The notes under the pieces were generated by a model that worked only from the letters and a program-made list of their open reading frames with translations, was not told the DNA's origin and ran no database searches. 5,149 nt of DNA, taken from positions 1 through 5,149 of the forward strand of contig JASHYD010000905.1 of assembly GCA_030043175.1 (NCBI GenBank), given 5' to 3'. Positions within the stretch are counted from its first letter, which is position 1; each line of letters starts with the position of its first letter. The translations under genes were made by a program, and so were the position numbers. Shown here one piece after another: positions 4,812 through 5,149 of the stretch. This DNA is from Xanthobacteraceae bacterium. Its GTDB lineage: Bacteria; Pseudomonadota; Alphaproteobacteria; Rhizobiales; Xanthobacteraceae.

Positions 4812-5099
4812 CTATCTTATACCGCTTATATCATTGCAAAGAGCTTTCAACAGCAGCCGCGTTTCTGTTCTAGGCCCCGGGTATTCTTTATCTTTTAATC
4901 CGAATGACCGTGGCGATTGCGCCATATGTATTTGATCAGGCGCGTCCGTAACGACTATGAATGGCTCACTTCCCGTTGTATGCACAAAGAATATTAAAGT
5001 TACTTGAGGTTCACCTTCCGTCTCCATTTACGTAACATGTTCAATGTTGATGTCTACCTTTGACCCATCTAGTCGAGATAGTCGTTTCCACGTTGCCAT
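4812..5099 (-). pseudogene. Copy B of the small paralogue, interrupted by an in-frame TAA
   Basis: From the ATG at 5099 the frame gives MATWKRLSRLDGSKVDINIEHVT, then TAA (5030-5028), then without any frame shift an ATG at 5027 and a further 71 residues beginning METEGEPQVTLIFFV. Across the stop the two parts align end to end with copy A: MAxWK, DGS, N, IFFV, G, E, P, QI and RSF are shared. The stop sits where copy A has histidine 25. Copy B continues past RSF for 29 more residues (GLKDKEYPGPRTE onward) to a TAG at 4814-4812. It may be a pseudogene, a readthrough gene or a stop-restart pair, since the TAA is immediately followed by ATG; no good Shine-Dalgarno was seen before that ATG. A sequencing error is also possible. 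Confidence 0.65.
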
Positions 5100-5128
5100 A
5101 GCTACTTATACCGCTTCCATAGCTACTT
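5096..5128 (-). repeat. 12-bp direct repeat around the start of copy B, 21-bp spacing
   Basis: CCATAGCTACTT occurs at 5096-5107 and again at 5117-5128. On the minus strand each copy reads AAGTAGCTATGG and contains an ATG. The upstream one opens only ATG-GAA-GCG-GTA-TAA, and the downstream one starts copy B. It probably reflects a small duplication of the translation start region or the eroded end of another upstream paralogue. Confidence 0.55.
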
Positions 5129-5149
5129 GAATCGCTTTGAGTCGCTGGA

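Noticed and set aside
1..5149. tRNA, rRNA or CRISPR array
   Set aside because: No cloverleaf, conserved rRNA segment or regularly spaced repeat series was seen; the only short repeats are the pairs described.

Overview
The window looks like accessory DNA from an alphaproteobacterium. The IS66 genes and the small secreted and cytoplasmic hypothetical proteins resemble those I associate with Bradyrhizobium, Rhodopseudomonas and Nitrobacter; this is recognition from memory, not a database match. It is a mosaic. The left 2.2 kb is visibly GC-rich, while the right 2.3 kb is clearly AT-richer, with many ATA, CTA, TTA, AGA and AGG codons. Eroded sequence lies between the two.

Positions 1 to about 1165 are the tnpA-proximal part of an IS66-family insertion sequence read on the minus strand: tnpA (1053-709), then tnpB (712-362) overlapping it by ATGA, then the first 77 codons of the transposase gene tnpC (232-1), cut by the window edge. 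A strong hairpin precedes the tnpA ribosome binding site, and two more hairpins lie in the tnpB-tnpC spacer. A GTAA-type end at 1165 probably marks one terminus.

Positions 1205-2194 hold a 16-bp perfect palindrome followed by two plus-strand genes of unknown function that overlap by ATGA (1284-1700 and 1697-2194). The first has an N-terminus like that of phage-associated proteins. The two share a sparse common pattern and may be diverged paralogues.

Positions 2358-2773 are the broken C-terminal half of a class I SAM-dependent methyltransferase on the minus strand, scattered over three frames. About 320 bp without genes follows, ending in two hairpins.

Positions 5099-3097 are a run of small minus-strand genes spaced as an operon. 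In order of transcription they are: a stop-interrupted small protein (copy B), its intact paralogue (copy A), a 35-residue one-helix membrane peptide with a GTG start, a 107-residue protein with two membrane helices, a 179-residue secreted protein, and a 117-residue protein with a possible winged-helix domain and a poly-arginine tail. No function can be assigned to the group, but the close spacing, clear ribosome binding sites and mixture of exported, membrane and cytoplasmic small proteins suggest one expressed unit. This unit, with the tandem paralogues that carry stop codons at different places, is the most unusual part of the window.
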